This document shows, one piece after another, positions 26,400-35,032 of a DNA stretch of 64,000 nt. How positions within the stretch are numbered: position 1 is the first letter of the stretch; each line of letters begins with the position of its first letter. The notes beneath the pieces are model-generated. The model saw only the letters and a list, made by a program, of their open reading frames with translations. It searched no databases and was not told where the DNA came from. Both the position numbers and the translations under genes were made by a program. Source of the DNA: Halarcobacter sp. (GTDB lineage: Bacteria; Campylobacterota; Campylobacteria; Campylobacterales; Arcobacteraceae); assembly GCF_963676935.1 (NCBI RefSeq), contig NZ_OY781470.1, positions 1,398,680 through 1,462,679 of the forward strand, written 5' to 3'.

Positions 26400-27431
26400 A
26401 TGAATGCAATACAAAGAGTAAAAGAAGCAATTGAAGAGATTCAAAAAGGTAATATGGTTATTATGCTTGATGATGAAGATAGAGAAAACGAGGGGGACTT
26501 AGTTTACGCTGCACCACTAAGCTCTCCTGAGAAAGTTAATTTCATGGCTACACATGCAAAAGGTTTAATTTGTGTATCTGTTACAAAAGAAACTGCAAAT
26601 AGATTAGAATTAAACCCTATGGTAGCATCTAATACATCATCTTATGAAACAGCATTTACTGTATCAGTAGATGCAGTAGATGCTGCAACAGGTATTAGTG
26701 CAGGGGAGAGAGATGATACAATTAAGATATTAGCTAATCCAATCTCACAGGCTGAAAAACTTGTAAGACCTGGACATATCTTTCCTCTTATAGCAAAAGA
26801 TGGTGGAGTTTTAGTAAGAACGGGTCATACTGAAGGCTCAGTAGACTTATGTAAATTAGCAGGTCTTAATGGGGAAGCAGTTATCTGCGAAATCATGAAA
26901 GAAGATGGTACAATGGCAAGACGTGATGACTTAGATATATTTGCACAAAAACACAATTTAAAACAAATCTATATATCAGATTTAGTTGAATATAGACTAT
27001 CTCATGAAAAGCTTGTTGAAGAAATATCTTCAGAAGAAATAAAGTTTTTTAATACAGATGTGATTAAAAAAGAATTTAAAGACCATATTGGGCAAATTCA
27101 TACAGCAATTCAATTTGGAGAATTAAATGACTTAACACATGTTAAGTTTCATACTATAATTCCAGATATTGAACTTTTCTTAAATGATGAAAAATTACAT
27201 TCTATGTTAAAAACAATTAACTTTTTACAAGCAAAAAATGGACTACTAGTATTTTTAAATGATGATACAGCCCATAAAGAATCTCAAAAGGATTATGGAA
27301 TAGGGGCTCAAATATTAAACTGTTTAGATGTAAAGAAAATCAAACTTATGACCAGTGGAGGTAAACACTCTTTTGTTGGTTTAAATGGATTTGGTTTAGA
27401 AATAGTTGAAGAGATACAAATAGAGTGTTAA
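26400..27431 (+). CDS. ribB: 3,4-dihydroxy-2-butanone 4-phosphate synthase with degenerate GTP cyclohydrolase II domain
   Basis: The N-terminal 200 residues are a complete RibB, converting ribulose 5-phosphate to the four-carbon riboflavin precursor: the acidic loop LDDEDRENEGDLV and GHIFPLIAKDGGVLVRTGHT with EICEIMKEDGTMAR-like residues are present. The C-terminal 140 residues are laid out like RibA (FKDHIGQIHTAIQFGEL) but lack the three zinc cysteines and the catalytic HRQEGRG loop. The second half is therefore not expected to be a cyclohydrolase; the stand-alone ribA at 18802 supplies that activity. This RibB-degenerate-RibA form is known in related genera. Confidence 0.92.
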   Translation: MNAIQRVKEAIEEIQKGNMVIMLDDEDRENEGDLVYAAPLSSPEKVNFMATHAKGLICVSVTKETANRLELNPMVASNTSSYETAFTVSVDAVDAATGISAGERDDTIKILANPISQAEKLVRPGHIFPLIAKDGGVLVRTGHTEGSVDLCKLAGLNGEAVICEIMKEDGTMARRDDLDIFAQKHNLKQIYISDLVEYRLSHEKLVEEISSEEIKFFNTDVIKKEFKDHIGQIHTAIQFGELNDLTHVKFHTIIPDIELFLNDEKLHSMLKTINFLQAKNGLLVFLNDDTAHKESQKDYGIGAQILNCLDVKKIKLMTSGGKHSFVGLNGFGLEIVEEIQIEC

Positions 27432-27443
27432 AAGTGTAGTAGG

Positions 27444-27938
27444 TTAAAGACCTACTGCTCGTTTAACTAAAACAATATCTTTTTTTAAATCATCAATTTT
27501 ACTTTTATCTAAAGTCTCTAAATTACTTTTATAATATTCTGACTCTTCAATAACTTTAATTTTATCCTCAACTCTAAAAATTGCATTGTTTCTCATTTCA
27601 GAATCTTCAATAGTTAAATATTTTTTTGGATCTTGATTGATAACTCTTTTTAATCTATATTTATAAAGGTATTTATTATCAGGATTTTCATTAAAATAGT
27701 TACATAAAGATTCAAAAACCTCATTATTAGATGATTCATATTTATTATAAATAACATTTGCATAATCATTTAAATATTTATCATAATTGTTATAATCAAT
27801 AAAAAAATTAATTATCTCCAAACTCTTTAATTCATCTGATTCAATATCAAATTGTTTATTTAACATATGAAAAGCACATAAATAAACAATTTCATCTGAA
27901 TTGTCTTTTAAATCATTTAAAAAATTTGAAATAAGCAT
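27444..27938 (-). CDS. Hypothetical protein (164 residues)
   Basis: A soluble, acidic, Asn/Tyr/Lys-rich helical protein (MLISNFLNDLKDNSDEIVYL...) with no motif I recognise. It is convergent with ribB and sits downstream of pckA on the same strand, separated from it by a strong terminator, so it is probably transcribed from its own promoter. Low-complexity Asn/Tyr content is similar to that of other unknown proteins in this genome. Confidence 0.65.
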   Translation of the reverse strand: MLISNFLNDLKDNSDEIVYLCAFHMLNKQFDIESDELKSLEIINFFIDYNNYDKYLNDYANVIYNKYESSNNEVFESLCNYFNENPDNKYLYKYRLKRVINQDPKKYLTIEDSEMRNNAIFRVEDKIKVIEESEYYKSNLETLDKSKIDDLKKDIVLVKRAVGL

Positions 27939-27960
27939 AATAACACCCTTTATAAAATAA

Positions 27961-27992
27961 AAAAAGGAGTGGAATTAATTCCACTCCTTTTT
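27961..27992 (-). terminator. Perfectly palindromic terminator after pckA
   Basis: AAAAAGGAGTGGAATT (27961-27976) is followed immediately by its exact reverse complement (27977-27992), giving a long stem flanked by A and T runs. It is 24 bases past the pckA stop and can terminate transcription in either direction. It also isolates the hypothetical gene at 27444. Confidence 0.88.
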
Positions 27993-28016
27993 GAAAATAA
28001 ATAAATAAAAAATTTA

Positions 28017-29597
28017 TTAGATTTTAGGACCTGCTGCTGTAAAATCATAATCACTTTCTAAAGTTAAATACTTTTTAGAATAGTTTTCAATATACATACT
28101 AGCAAGTTTTATTGCAGTTTCATCATATGATTCTTTGTCTTCCCAAGTATTTCTTGGATTTAAAACTTTTGTTTCTACTCCATTTAAAGTTTTTGGGATT
28201 TCTAAATTAAAAATAGGTAATGTCTCAAATTCTGAATTATTAATAGAACCATCTAAAATTCCATTAATACAAGCTCTTGTGTTTTTTATACTCATTCTTG
28301 AACCAATACCATATGGACCACCAGTCCATCCAGTATTTACTAAATAAACATTAACGTTATGTTTATCTATTTTTTCTCCAAGAAGTTCAGCATATACAGT
28401 TGGATTAAGAGGTAAAAATGCTTCCCCAAAACAAGAACTAAATGTAGCTACAGGTTCAGTAATTCCTCTTTCTGTTCCTGCAACTTTTGCAGTATATCCA
28501 CTCAGGAAGTAATACATTGCTTGTCTTTTATCAAGTTTTGCTACAGGAGGTAATACTCCAAATGCATCTGCACATAAGAAAATAATATTTTTAGGATGTC
28601 CACCCCTCATATCTTTTTTATGATTAGGAATATGATTGATTGGATATGAAACTCTTGTATTTTCAGTTTTTGAACCATCAGTATAGTCTACAACACCATT
28701 TTCATCAGCAACAACATTCTCTAGAATTGCACCTTTTTTAATAGCATTGTAAATATCTGGCTCAGATTCAGCATCAAGGTTAATAACTTTTGCGTAACAA
28801 CCACCTTCAAAGTTAAATACACCTTCATCATCCCATCCATGTTCATCATCACCAATTAGTGCTCTGTGAGGATCAGTTGATAAAGTAGTTTTACCAGTAC
28901 CACTTAATCCAAAGAATAGGGCAGTATCACCATCTTTTCCAACATTGGCAGAGCAATGCATTGATAATTTACCTTCCAATGGTAACCAGTAATTCATCAT
29001 AGAGAAAACACCTTTTTTCATCTCTCCAGCATACCAAGTTCCACCGATTAATGCAGTATTTTCTTCAACATTAAATACTACAAAAACTTCTGAATTTAAA
29101 CCATGACTAGCATATGCCATATCCATAGTTTTGCATGAATTATAGATTGTAAACTCTGGCTCAAAATTTTCTAAATCCTCTTTTGGAGGAACAATAAACA
29201 TATTTTGAATAAAATGTGCTTGCCAAGCTACTTCAGTAATAAATCTTACAGACTTTCTACTATCTAAAGAAGATCCACAATATACATCAGTAACATATAA
29301 ATCTTTATTACTTAATTGTTTTTTAGAAATTACTTCTAACGCTTCATAAACATCTTTTGATACTTTAAAATTAATATCACCCCAAGCTATATACTTATTT
29401 GATGGATCTTGATTAACAAAAAATTTATCTCTTGGACTTCTACCGGTAAATATACCAGTATCTATCATTAAAGCACCAGTTGAAGAAACCTTTGCTCCTT
29501 CATTCTCAACAGCATGTTGAATTAATGTATCAACATCAAGATTTCTATACACTGTCCCTACGTTTTCTAGTCCAAGTGTATCTTTGATTTCTGACAT
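28017..29597 (-). CDS. pckA: Phosphoenolpyruvate carboxykinase (ATP)
   Basis: PckA interconverts oxaloacetate and PEP with ATP, the entry to gluconeogenesis. The 526 residues show the P-loop [13 protein letters not shown], the metal site [12 protein letters not shown], the N-terminal TGRSPRDKF and the [10 protein letters not shown] segment. It is the last gene of oadG-oadA-oadB-pckA, 21 bases after oadB, and is followed by a strong terminator. Grouping with a decarboxylase acting on the same substrate indicates control of the PEP-pyruvate-oxaloacetate node. Confidence 0.97.
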   Translation of the reverse strand: MSEIKDTLGLENVGTVYRNLDVDTLIQHAVENEGAKVSSTGALMIDTGIFTGRSPRDKFFVNQDPSNKYIAWGDINFKVSKDVYEALEVISKKQLSNKDLYVTDVYCGSSLDSRKSVRFITEVAWQAHFIQNMFIVPPKEDLENFEPEFTIYNSCKTMDMAYASHGLNSEVFVVFNVEENTALIGGTWYAGEMKKGVFSMMNYWLPLEGKLSMHCSANVGKDGDTALFFGLSGTGKTTLSTDPHRALIGDDEHGWDDEGVFNFEGGCYAKVINLDAESEPDIYNAIKKGAILENVVADENGVVDYTDGSKTENTRVSYPINHIPNHKKDMRGGHPKNIIFLCADAFGVLPPVAKLDKRQAMYYFLSGYTAKVAGTERGITEPVATFSSCFGEAFLPLNPTVYAELLGEKIDKHNVNVYLVNTGWTGGPYGIGSRMSIKNTRACINGILDGSINNSEFETLPIFNLEIPKTLNGVETKVLNPRNTWEDKESYDETAIKLASMYIENYSKKYLTLESDYDFTAAGPKI

Positions 29598-29618
29598 TTT
29601 TTTCCCTATTTTTCTTTT

Positions 29619-30950
29619 TTATTTAAAAATTGATAAAAGTACACCAGCAGCTACGGCAGAACCGATAACTCCTGCTACATTAGGACCCATAGCATGCATT
29701 AATAATACATTTGATCTATCATACTCTTGTCCAACTTTACTTACAACTCTAGCCGCCATTGGAACAGCTGAAACACCTGCAGCACCAATAAGTGGATTAA
29801 CTTTTGATTCTTCAGATGAAAATTTATTCATTACTTTTGCCATAAGAACACCAGCTGCAGTACCTGCAGCGAATGCAATAAGACCAATAACCATAATTCC
29901 TAAAGTTTCTAAAACTAAAAACTTATCCGCCGCAAGTTTAGAACCAACTCCAAGACCTAAGAATATTGTAACAATATTTATCAATGAATTTTGCATTGTA
30001 TCAGAAAGTCTCTCAACAACTCCTGATTGTTTTAAGAAATTTCCAAATGCAAATGCTCCAATAAGTGGTGTAGACTCCGGTAAAAACATAATTGCAAGGA
30101 ATAAAATTAAAATTGGTAAGAAAAGGTTTTCTAACTTATGCACTTTTCTTAATTTAGGCATTTTAATTTTTCTTTCCGCTTCTGTTGTTAATGCTTTCAT
30201 AATTGGTGGTTGAATTACAGGAACTAATGCCATGTATGAATATGCTGCAACAGCAATTGCACCAAGCATTTCAGGGGCTAATCTATTTGCAATAAAAATA
30301 GATGTTGGCCCATCAGCTCCACCAATAATAGATATTGCTGATGCAGTTTGTAAATCAAATCCCAATGCAACTGCACCAACTAGTGAACCAAAAATACCAA
30401 ATTGAGCTGCACCACCTAAAATAGCTGCTTTTGGATTTGCTAATAATGGACTAAAATCTGTCATAGCTCCAACACCCATAAATATGAGAAGAGGGAAGAA
30501 TTCATTAGCAATACCCATATTATAAATAATTCCTAGCATTCCATGAGGCCCACCCATATTTGCTAATGGGATATTCGCAAGTAAGCCACCAAATGCGATA
30601 GGTAATAATAATAATGGTTCAAATCCTTTTGCAATTGCAAGATAAAATAACACTATTACAATACCAAACATGATAATTCTTCCCCATGTTTGTTCAAAGG
30701 TAGTCATAATTCTAGCATCAGCAGGATTTGGCTCAGAAGTCATAACATCATCACTAGGGTTTAAAATTGCATTTATACCTGTAGTTTCATAAAATGATGC
30801 CATTAAATCTGTAATTGATTTTGGCTTATATTCATGCTTAACTTCTGTAGCACTATCTTCTGCAACAACATGTGCTTCACTAGCAAAAAGACTAGTTGAG
30901 AAAATAGTAAAAAGAATCAAAAACATTGACGCCATAATTTTTTTATTCAT
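29619..30950 (-). CDS. oadB: Sodium-pumping oxaloacetate decarboxylase beta subunit
   Basis: OadB is the membrane carboxybiotin decarboxylase that couples CO2 release to Na+ export. The start is placed at ATG 30950, preceded by GGAG; a TTG 33 bases upstream would extend the frame but lacks a good ribosome site. The 443 residues begin with an N-terminal hydrophobic segment and a signal-like [10 protein letters not shown], then many helices with the hallmark [13 protein letters not shown], which carries the Asp for Na+ coupling. The N-terminal extension before the first family helix is longer than in enteric OadB. Confidence 0.94.
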   Translation of the reverse strand: MNKKIMASMFLILFTIFSTSLFASEAHVVAEDSATEVKHEYKPKSITDLMASFYETTGINAILNPSDDVMTSEPNPADARIMTTFEQTWGRIIMFGIVIVLFYLAIAKGFEPLLLLPIAFGGLLANIPLANMGGPHGMLGIIYNMGIANEFFPLLIFMGVGAMTDFSPLLANPKAAILGGAAQFGIFGSLVGAVALGFDLQTASAISIIGGADGPTSIFIANRLAPEMLGAIAVAAYSYMALVPVIQPPIMKALTTEAERKIKMPKLRKVHKLENLFLPILILFLAIMFLPESTPLIGAFAFGNFLKQSGVVERLSDTMQNSLINIVTIFLGLGVGSKLAADKFLVLETLGIMVIGLIAFAAGTAAGVLMAKVMNKFSSEESKVNPLIGAAGVSAVPMAARVVSKVGQEYDRSNVLLMHAMGPNVAGVIGSAVAAGVLLSIFK

Positions 30951-30983
30951 TAAAATACTCCAATTTAATAGTTGTTCAAACAA

Positions 30984-32795
30984 TTAGCTAATAGTAGCTA
31001 TTGCTTGACCTTCTTCTACTGGATCACTAGGATTTGCTAAAATAGCAGATATAGTTCCATCACAAGGAGCTTCTACATCAATTTCCATTTTCATTGCCTC
31101 AAGAATTGCTACAACATCACCTTTTTTAACTGCATCACCAACTTTGATATTCATTTTCCAAACATTTCCAGCTACAGTTGCAGGAATCTCTGTTCCTCCT
31201 GCTGGTGCAGGTGCACTAGATGCTGCTGGTGCCTCAGTTGCAGGTGTTACTTGAATATCAGCATTCCCCTCTGCTACAGTTACATTAAATTTTTGTCCAT
31301 CTACTACTACAGTATAATTTCCAGTTGCGTTACTCATACCTTTATTTTCTCCTACTACACATTCTTTATCGTTTTCACATGTTGAATCATCATTTTTTCT
31401 TACACTTAAAGGACCATCACCTTTTAAGAAAGCAATACCTTTTTCATCACAAGCAGCAGCAATAAATATATTTTCTTCTGTTGCTTCAATATTCTCTTCT
31501 TTTAATCTATTTTCCCAATAAACAAAAGTTTTTTTCTCATCTCTATCTGCAATATCTAAAGGATTTTCAGATGTTGGTTCAAGTTTTAATTTTTCTGATG
31601 CTAGTTTTATAATCTCAGAATCAGGTTCTACTGGAGTTTTACCAAAGTAACCTAATACCATTTTCCCATAACCTGGAGCAATTTGTTTCCATGGTCCAAA
31701 CATTACATTTGCATAAGCTTGTTGCCAATAAAATTGTGACACTGGTGTTACAGATGTTCCGTAACCACCTTTTTCAACAACTTCTCTCATAGCTTTAATA
31801 ACTTCAGGAAATCTATCTAAAGTTCCATTATCTCTCATCATTTGAGTATTTGCAGTTAAAGCACCACCTGGCATTGGTGAAAATGGAATCAATGGTGAAA
31901 CTTGAGTTGCCTCTGGTGGCATAAAATAATCTTTAAGACAATTATTTAAAACTTCTTGATATTTTAATACTTTTTCAAGTTCTAAACCACCTAAGTCATA
32001 ACCTTTATCTTTAACAGCATGCATCATAGTTAATATATCTGGTTGTGAAGTACCACCTGATACTGGCGATGCAGCTAAATCAATACCATCTGCACCCGCT
32101 TCTAATGCTGCTAAATAACAAGCAACAGATACACCAGCAGTTTCATGAGTATGAAGTCTAATATGTGTATCTTCACCAACTAATTTTCTTGCCATCTTAA
32201 TAGTTTCAAAAACTTTTTGTGGAGATGAAGTACCTGAAGCATCTTTAAAACAGATTGAATCATAAGGAACACCTGCGTCAAGAATATTTCTTAATGTTTT
32301 TTCATAAAAAGGTACATCATGTGCACCTTCACACCCTGGAGGTAAATCCATTAAAGTTACTACAACTTCATGATTTAAGCCATACTTTTTAATACATTCA
32401 GCAGAATATTCTAAATTTTGAACATCATTTAATGCATCAAAATTTCTAATAGTTGATACACCATGCTTTGCAAACATTTTTGCATGCATCTCAACCAATT
32501 CTCTTGAACCTGTATCTAACATAACAGTATTGATACCTCTTGCAAGAGTTTGTAAGTTAGCTTCTGGACCAACAATTTCTCTAAACTTATCCATCATTTC
32601 GAATGCATTCTCTTGTAAATAAAAGAATAACGATTGAAATCTAGCTCCCCCACCAAATTCGAAATGTGTTATACCAGCTTCCTTTGCAGCTTCTACAGCT
32701 GGAAAGAAATCATTCATTAAAACTCTACCTCCAAAGACAGATTGAAATCCATCTCTAAATGTAGTATCCATGACGTCAATATATTTTTTAGCCAT
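30984..32795 (-). CDS. oadA: Oxaloacetate decarboxylase alpha subunit (biotin-carrying carboxyltransferase)
   Basis: OadA transfers the carboxyl group of oxaloacetate to biotin. The 603 residues contain a TIM-barrel carboxyltransferase (TTFRDGFQSVFGG, catalytic Lys in CFKDASGTSSP, metal ligands in IRLHTHETAG) and a PYC/OADA conserved region. An Ala/Pro-rich hinge (residues about 520-535) and a biotinyl domain with EAMKMEIDVEAP follow. The order oadG-oadA-oadB supports the Na+ pump rather than a pyruvate carboxylase subunit, because OadB is encoded next to it. Confidence 0.95.
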   Translation of the reverse strand: MAKKYIDVMDTTFRDGFQSVFGGRVLMNDFFPAVEAAKEAGITHFEFGGGARFQSLFFYLQENAFEMMDKFREIVGPEANLQTLARGINTVMLDTGSRELVEMHAKMFAKHGVSTIRNFDALNDVQNLEYSAECIKKYGLNHEVVVTLMDLPPGCEGAHDVPFYEKTLRNILDAGVPYDSICFKDASGTSSPQKVFETIKMARKLVGEDTHIRLHTHETAGVSVACYLAALEAGADGIDLAASPVSGGTSQPDILTMMHAVKDKGYDLGGLELEKVLKYQEVLNNCLKDYFMPPEATQVSPLIPFSPMPGGALTANTQMMRDNGTLDRFPEVIKAMREVVEKGGYGTSVTPVSQFYWQQAYANVMFGPWKQIAPGYGKMVLGYFGKTPVEPDSEIIKLASEKLKLEPTSENPLDIADRDEKKTFVYWENRLKEENIEATEENIFIAAACDEKGIAFLKGDGPLSVRKNDDSTCENDKECVVGENKGMSNATGNYTVVVDGQKFNVTVAEGNADIQVTPATEAPAASSAPAPAGGTEIPATVAGNVWKMNIKVGDAVKKGDVVAILEAMKMEIDVEAPCDGTISAILANPSDPVEEGQAIATIS

Positions 32796-32800
32796 ATAAA

Positions 32801-33046
32801 TTAACCTTTTAGATTTTTGTGATGTTGTACAGCAGCTACGATAGCGGCCATTTTTGCAGTGTTGTTGTTAGTTGAAGTTGTTGTAGTTTGTGGTTTTTTT
32901 GGTTCTACTTTCTTTTCAGGAAAATACTTTCCTATTATCTTAGCTTGTAATTTAAGAGCGTAGACCATGACTATAAGAAAAGTAAATACAATTCCCATAC
33001 CTAAGACCATAAACTTTAATGCTTCAGCAATTAAGTTTGTTTCCAT
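32801..33046 (-). CDS. oadG: Oxaloacetate decarboxylase gamma subunit
   Basis: OadG is the small membrane subunit that helps assemble OadA with OadB. The start is set at ATG 33046, preceded by GGGGAG; an upstream start at 33067 would add seven residues without a ribosome site. The 81 residues have one N-terminal helix (EALKFMVLGMGIVFTFLIVM), a Thr/Asn linker and a short helical tail (AAIVAAVQHH). It is the first gene of the oad-pck operon. Confidence 0.88.
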   Translation of the reverse strand: METNLIAEALKFMVLGMGIVFTFLIVMVYALKLQAKIIGKYFPEKKVEPKKPQTTTTSTNNNTAKMAAIVAAVQHHKNLKG

Positions 33047-33140
33047 ATTACTCCCCGTGGTTACCACCGTGAATTTGTAATGGTATTGTATATTAAATAA
33101 GCTTTAGTAAAATTTATATGTTAATTAATTTTTAGTAAAT

Positions 33141-33169
33141 TTAATAATTTAATGTCAAAATAATGTCAA
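33141..33169 (-). promoter_or_regulatory. Predicted promoter of the oad-pckA operon with duplicated TTGACA
   Basis: On the minus strand TTGACA (33164-33169) is followed after 17 bases by TATTAA (33141-33146), about 95 bases before the oadG start. The -35 lies in a perfect 11-base tandem repeat, AATGTCAAAAT at 33151-33161 and 33162-33172, giving two TTGACA copies in a row. The duplication could set up alternative RNA polymerase positions or a repressor site. Confidence 0.55.
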
Positions 33170-33177
33170 AATAATAA

Positions 33178-33273
33178 TTATAATATTTTGTTACCACATA
33201 ATAGTAAAAAGTTATCTAGTTTATATAAAATTTTAATTAAACCATTTGCTGCTTTTTCAATTTTTTGTGACAT
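33178..33273 (-). CDS. Possible 31-residue peptide between oadG and the S24 repressor
   Basis: An ATG at 33273, preceded by AAAAGGAA at good spacing, opens MSQKIEKAANGLIKILYKLD and ends at TAA 33178. It has an amphipathic helix with one Cys. It lies in the 306-base gap (33068-33373) that otherwise holds only regulatory sequence. Short AT-rich ORFs arise by chance, so support is limited to the ribosome site and composition. Confidence 0.3.
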   Translation of the reverse strand: MSQKIEKAANGLIKILYKLDNFLLLCGNKIL

Positions 33274-33327
33274 TTTTAGTTCCTTTTAACTAATTTTTCA
33301 AAATTTTATACTTTTTTTAAAAAACTA

Positions 33328-33360
33328 TTGAAAAATATTGCAAAATGTAATATAATTACA
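33328..33360 (+). promoter_or_regulatory. Promoter and probable operator of the S24 repressor gene
   Basis: TTGAAA (33328-33333) and a perfect TATAAT (33351-33356) are separated by 17 bases. The -10 lies within the dyad TGTAATATAATTACA (33346-33360; arms TGTAAT/ATTACA). A tandem near-repeat ATTGAAAAAT/ATTGCAAAAT (33327-33346) covers the -35 and spacer. A dyad centred on the -10 of a repressor gene is the classical layout for autoregulation. AAAGGAG then precedes the ATG at 33374. Confidence 0.6.
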
Positions 33361-33373
33361 AAAAGGAGAAAAT

Positions 33374-34030
33374 ATGCTTGTTGTAAATGAAATTATTGAA
33401 AAATTAAAAGATATATTAAGTAAAGATGGAAAACTAGGAAAAATTTTTGATAAAGATGTTGCTACTGCATTAGATTTAAGTCAAGTAAATTTCGCGACTA
33501 TGAAAAATAGAGGTAAAATTCCTTACTCAAATATTTTAGATTTTTGTGCAAAAAAGAAAATCTCTATTAATTGGCTTTTATATAATCAAAATCCAGGTTC
33601 TCTTGTAGATTCTACTGATAAGTATTGGATTAGATATTATCCAGAAGTTAATGTTAGTGCAGGTGGGGGTGCTTATGAAGCTGAAGATTCATATGAAAGT
33701 TTGGAAGTGCCACCTTATTTTATTAATATGTTAGGTGGAGAAGAGAACTTAAAAAATATTGATGCTATTAATGTAGTTGGAGATTCTATGGAACCAACTT
33801 TAAATAGTGATAATATAATATTTATTGATAAAACAAAAAATGATTTAAGCAGAGATGGAATTTATGCATTTACAACTACGCATGGATTATTTGTAAAAAG
33901 AATTCAAAGAAGAATAGATGGTAAGTTTGATGTAATTTCAGATAATAAGGATTACCCAATACAAATTTTAGACAAAGATGAAATATTCGTAGTGGGAAAA
34001 GTTGTTAGCACTTTTGGAATGATATATTAA
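33374..34030 (+). CDS. CI/LexA-type S24 repressor (self-cleaving, helix-turn-helix)
   Basis: The 218 residues have an N-terminal CI-type helix-turn-helix (about 20-70: KDVATALDLSQVNFATMKNR) and a C-terminal S24 peptidase domain. The candidate cleavage bond is Ala96-Gly97 (NVSAGGGAY), the nucleophile Ser138 lies in VVGDSMEPT, and the general base Lys175 lies in LFVKRIQRR. The 37-residue Ser-Lys spacing equals that of LexA and UmuD. Campylobacterota generally lack LexA, so this could be a stress-cleaved regulator, or a domesticated phage repressor; no other phage gene is nearby. Its promoter carries a dyad at the -10. Confidence 0.88.
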   Translation: MLVVNEIIEKLKDILSKDGKLGKIFDKDVATALDLSQVNFATMKNRGKIPYSNILDFCAKKKISINWLLYNQNPGSLVDSTDKYWIRYYPEVNVSAGGGAYEAEDSYESLEVPPYFINMLGGEENLKNIDAINVVGDSMEPTLNSDNIIFIDKTKNDLSRDGIYAFTTTHGLFVKRIQRRIDGKFDVISDNKDYPIQILDKDEIFVVGKVVSTFGMIY

Positions 34031-34036
34031 AAAAGT

Positions 34037-35032
34037 TTATATTAAAGAGGGTTCAATATTTTGTTTAGATACTTGGTCATTTAGTTCATCATAACTAACA
34101 CCGATAAAATATACAGCATTAAATGAAACCTTCTTTAAAAACTCTTTAATCTCATCTAATGAGTTTATAAAAGTATAATCTATATCTTTATTGTCGTCAA
34201 TTTCATTTGTTGTAAGATATAAAATTTTTGCATATTTATATTTGTTTTTTAAATACTTAACTTCTTTTTCAATTAAATCTTCATTGTCCTGAGCAATTAA
34301 AAATTTATCTGTTCGTCCATAATCTGTATGATTAATCAATTTATCAACAAATATGGGTTTTAAACAATTAAATTTTTTTAATTTGTTTAAGTCCCCATCA
34401 AAACCTAAGAAACTATATACATCTAAAAATTCTTTTATATATAAACTTGAAAGCTTTACTTTAGAAAAATATCTTTCTTTATAACTAAAAGTAGTTTCAA
34501 AAATTGAATGTTCTATTAAGTTGTTTATCTCATAATCTTTTGTATTAAATTTAAAATTTACAGGATAGATATCTTCTAATACACTTTGATTTGAACAAAT
34601 TATTGTATCATTTTCTTCTAAATCATCTAATATTTTAAAAAATTTTGATAAATTTTTTGGAACAAGTTTTATATTTGTATGAACAGTAGGTTTCTTAAGG
34701 ATATTAAACAAATCATAAGATACATCATTGCAATAAAATGCTGTAAGTCTTTTTGTAGAAAGAAGATATCTTATTAGTTTTTTTATAGTTTCTTCTATAG
34801 ATTTTACTTGAATCCAAGCTATTTCATTATCTATAATCTCATATTTTTCATCAACTATTAATGCAAATGCACCATTTTTTACAGCAAAAGTGATATCTTC
34901 GTCATTTTGTACAATAAAAAGATCTCCCTCTTTCACTTTTTTTGCATTAGTTTTAATTGAATAGATAAAAGAGATTGATGGTCGATTTAATAATCTCCCA
35001 TCAATAATATCAATAATAGATGAAATTTGCAC
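34037..35032 (-). CDS. Mur-ligase-like protein without the ATP-binding loop
   Basis: The 331 residues begin like the N-terminal domain of MurE/MurF (SIKTNAKKVKEGDLFIVQND ... VKNGAFALIVDE). Where Mur ligases have the P-loop TGTNGKT, this protein has AFYCNDVSYDLFN, with no Gly-Lys-Thr. The C-terminal part (KYAKILYLTTNEIDDNK, NAVYFIGVSYDEL) looks like a degenerate ligase C domain. It is coupled to metG by a one-base overlap. I recall a similar gene at the same place in C. jejuni. It is probably a non-catalytic relative; function unknown. Confidence 0.6.
   Translation of the reverse strand: MQISSIIDIIDGRLLNRPSISFIYSIKTNAKKVKEGDLFIVQNDEDITFAVKNGAFALIVDEKYEIIDNEIAWIQVKSIEETIKKLIRYLLSTKRLTAFYCNDVSYDLFNILKKPTVHTNIKLVPKNLSKFFKILDDLEENDTIICSNQSVLEDIYPVNFKFNTKDYEINNLIEHSIFETTFSYKERYFSKVKLSSLYIKEFLDVYSFLGFDGDLNKLKKFNCLKPIFVDKLINHTDYGRTDKFLIAQDNEDLIEKEVKYLKNKYKYAKILYLTTNEIDDNKDIDYTFINSLDEIKEFLKKVSFNAVYFIGVSYDELNDQVSKQNIEPSLI

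Noticed and set aside
27438-27456. 7-bp hairpin (AGTAGGT/ACCTACT) between ribB and the convergent gene
   Set aside because: The stem is short and no T run follows in either direction; it could occur by chance.
29584-30213. A 209-codon plus-strand ORF opposite oadB
   Set aside because: It is a shadow of the oadB frame; the product is Ala/Pro/Ile-rich with no motif, while oadB has clear family motifs.
33374-34030. The S24 repressor as evidence for a prophage
   Set aside because: No integrase, structural, lysis or replication phage gene is adjacent; neighbours are core genes in recalled Campylobacter order.
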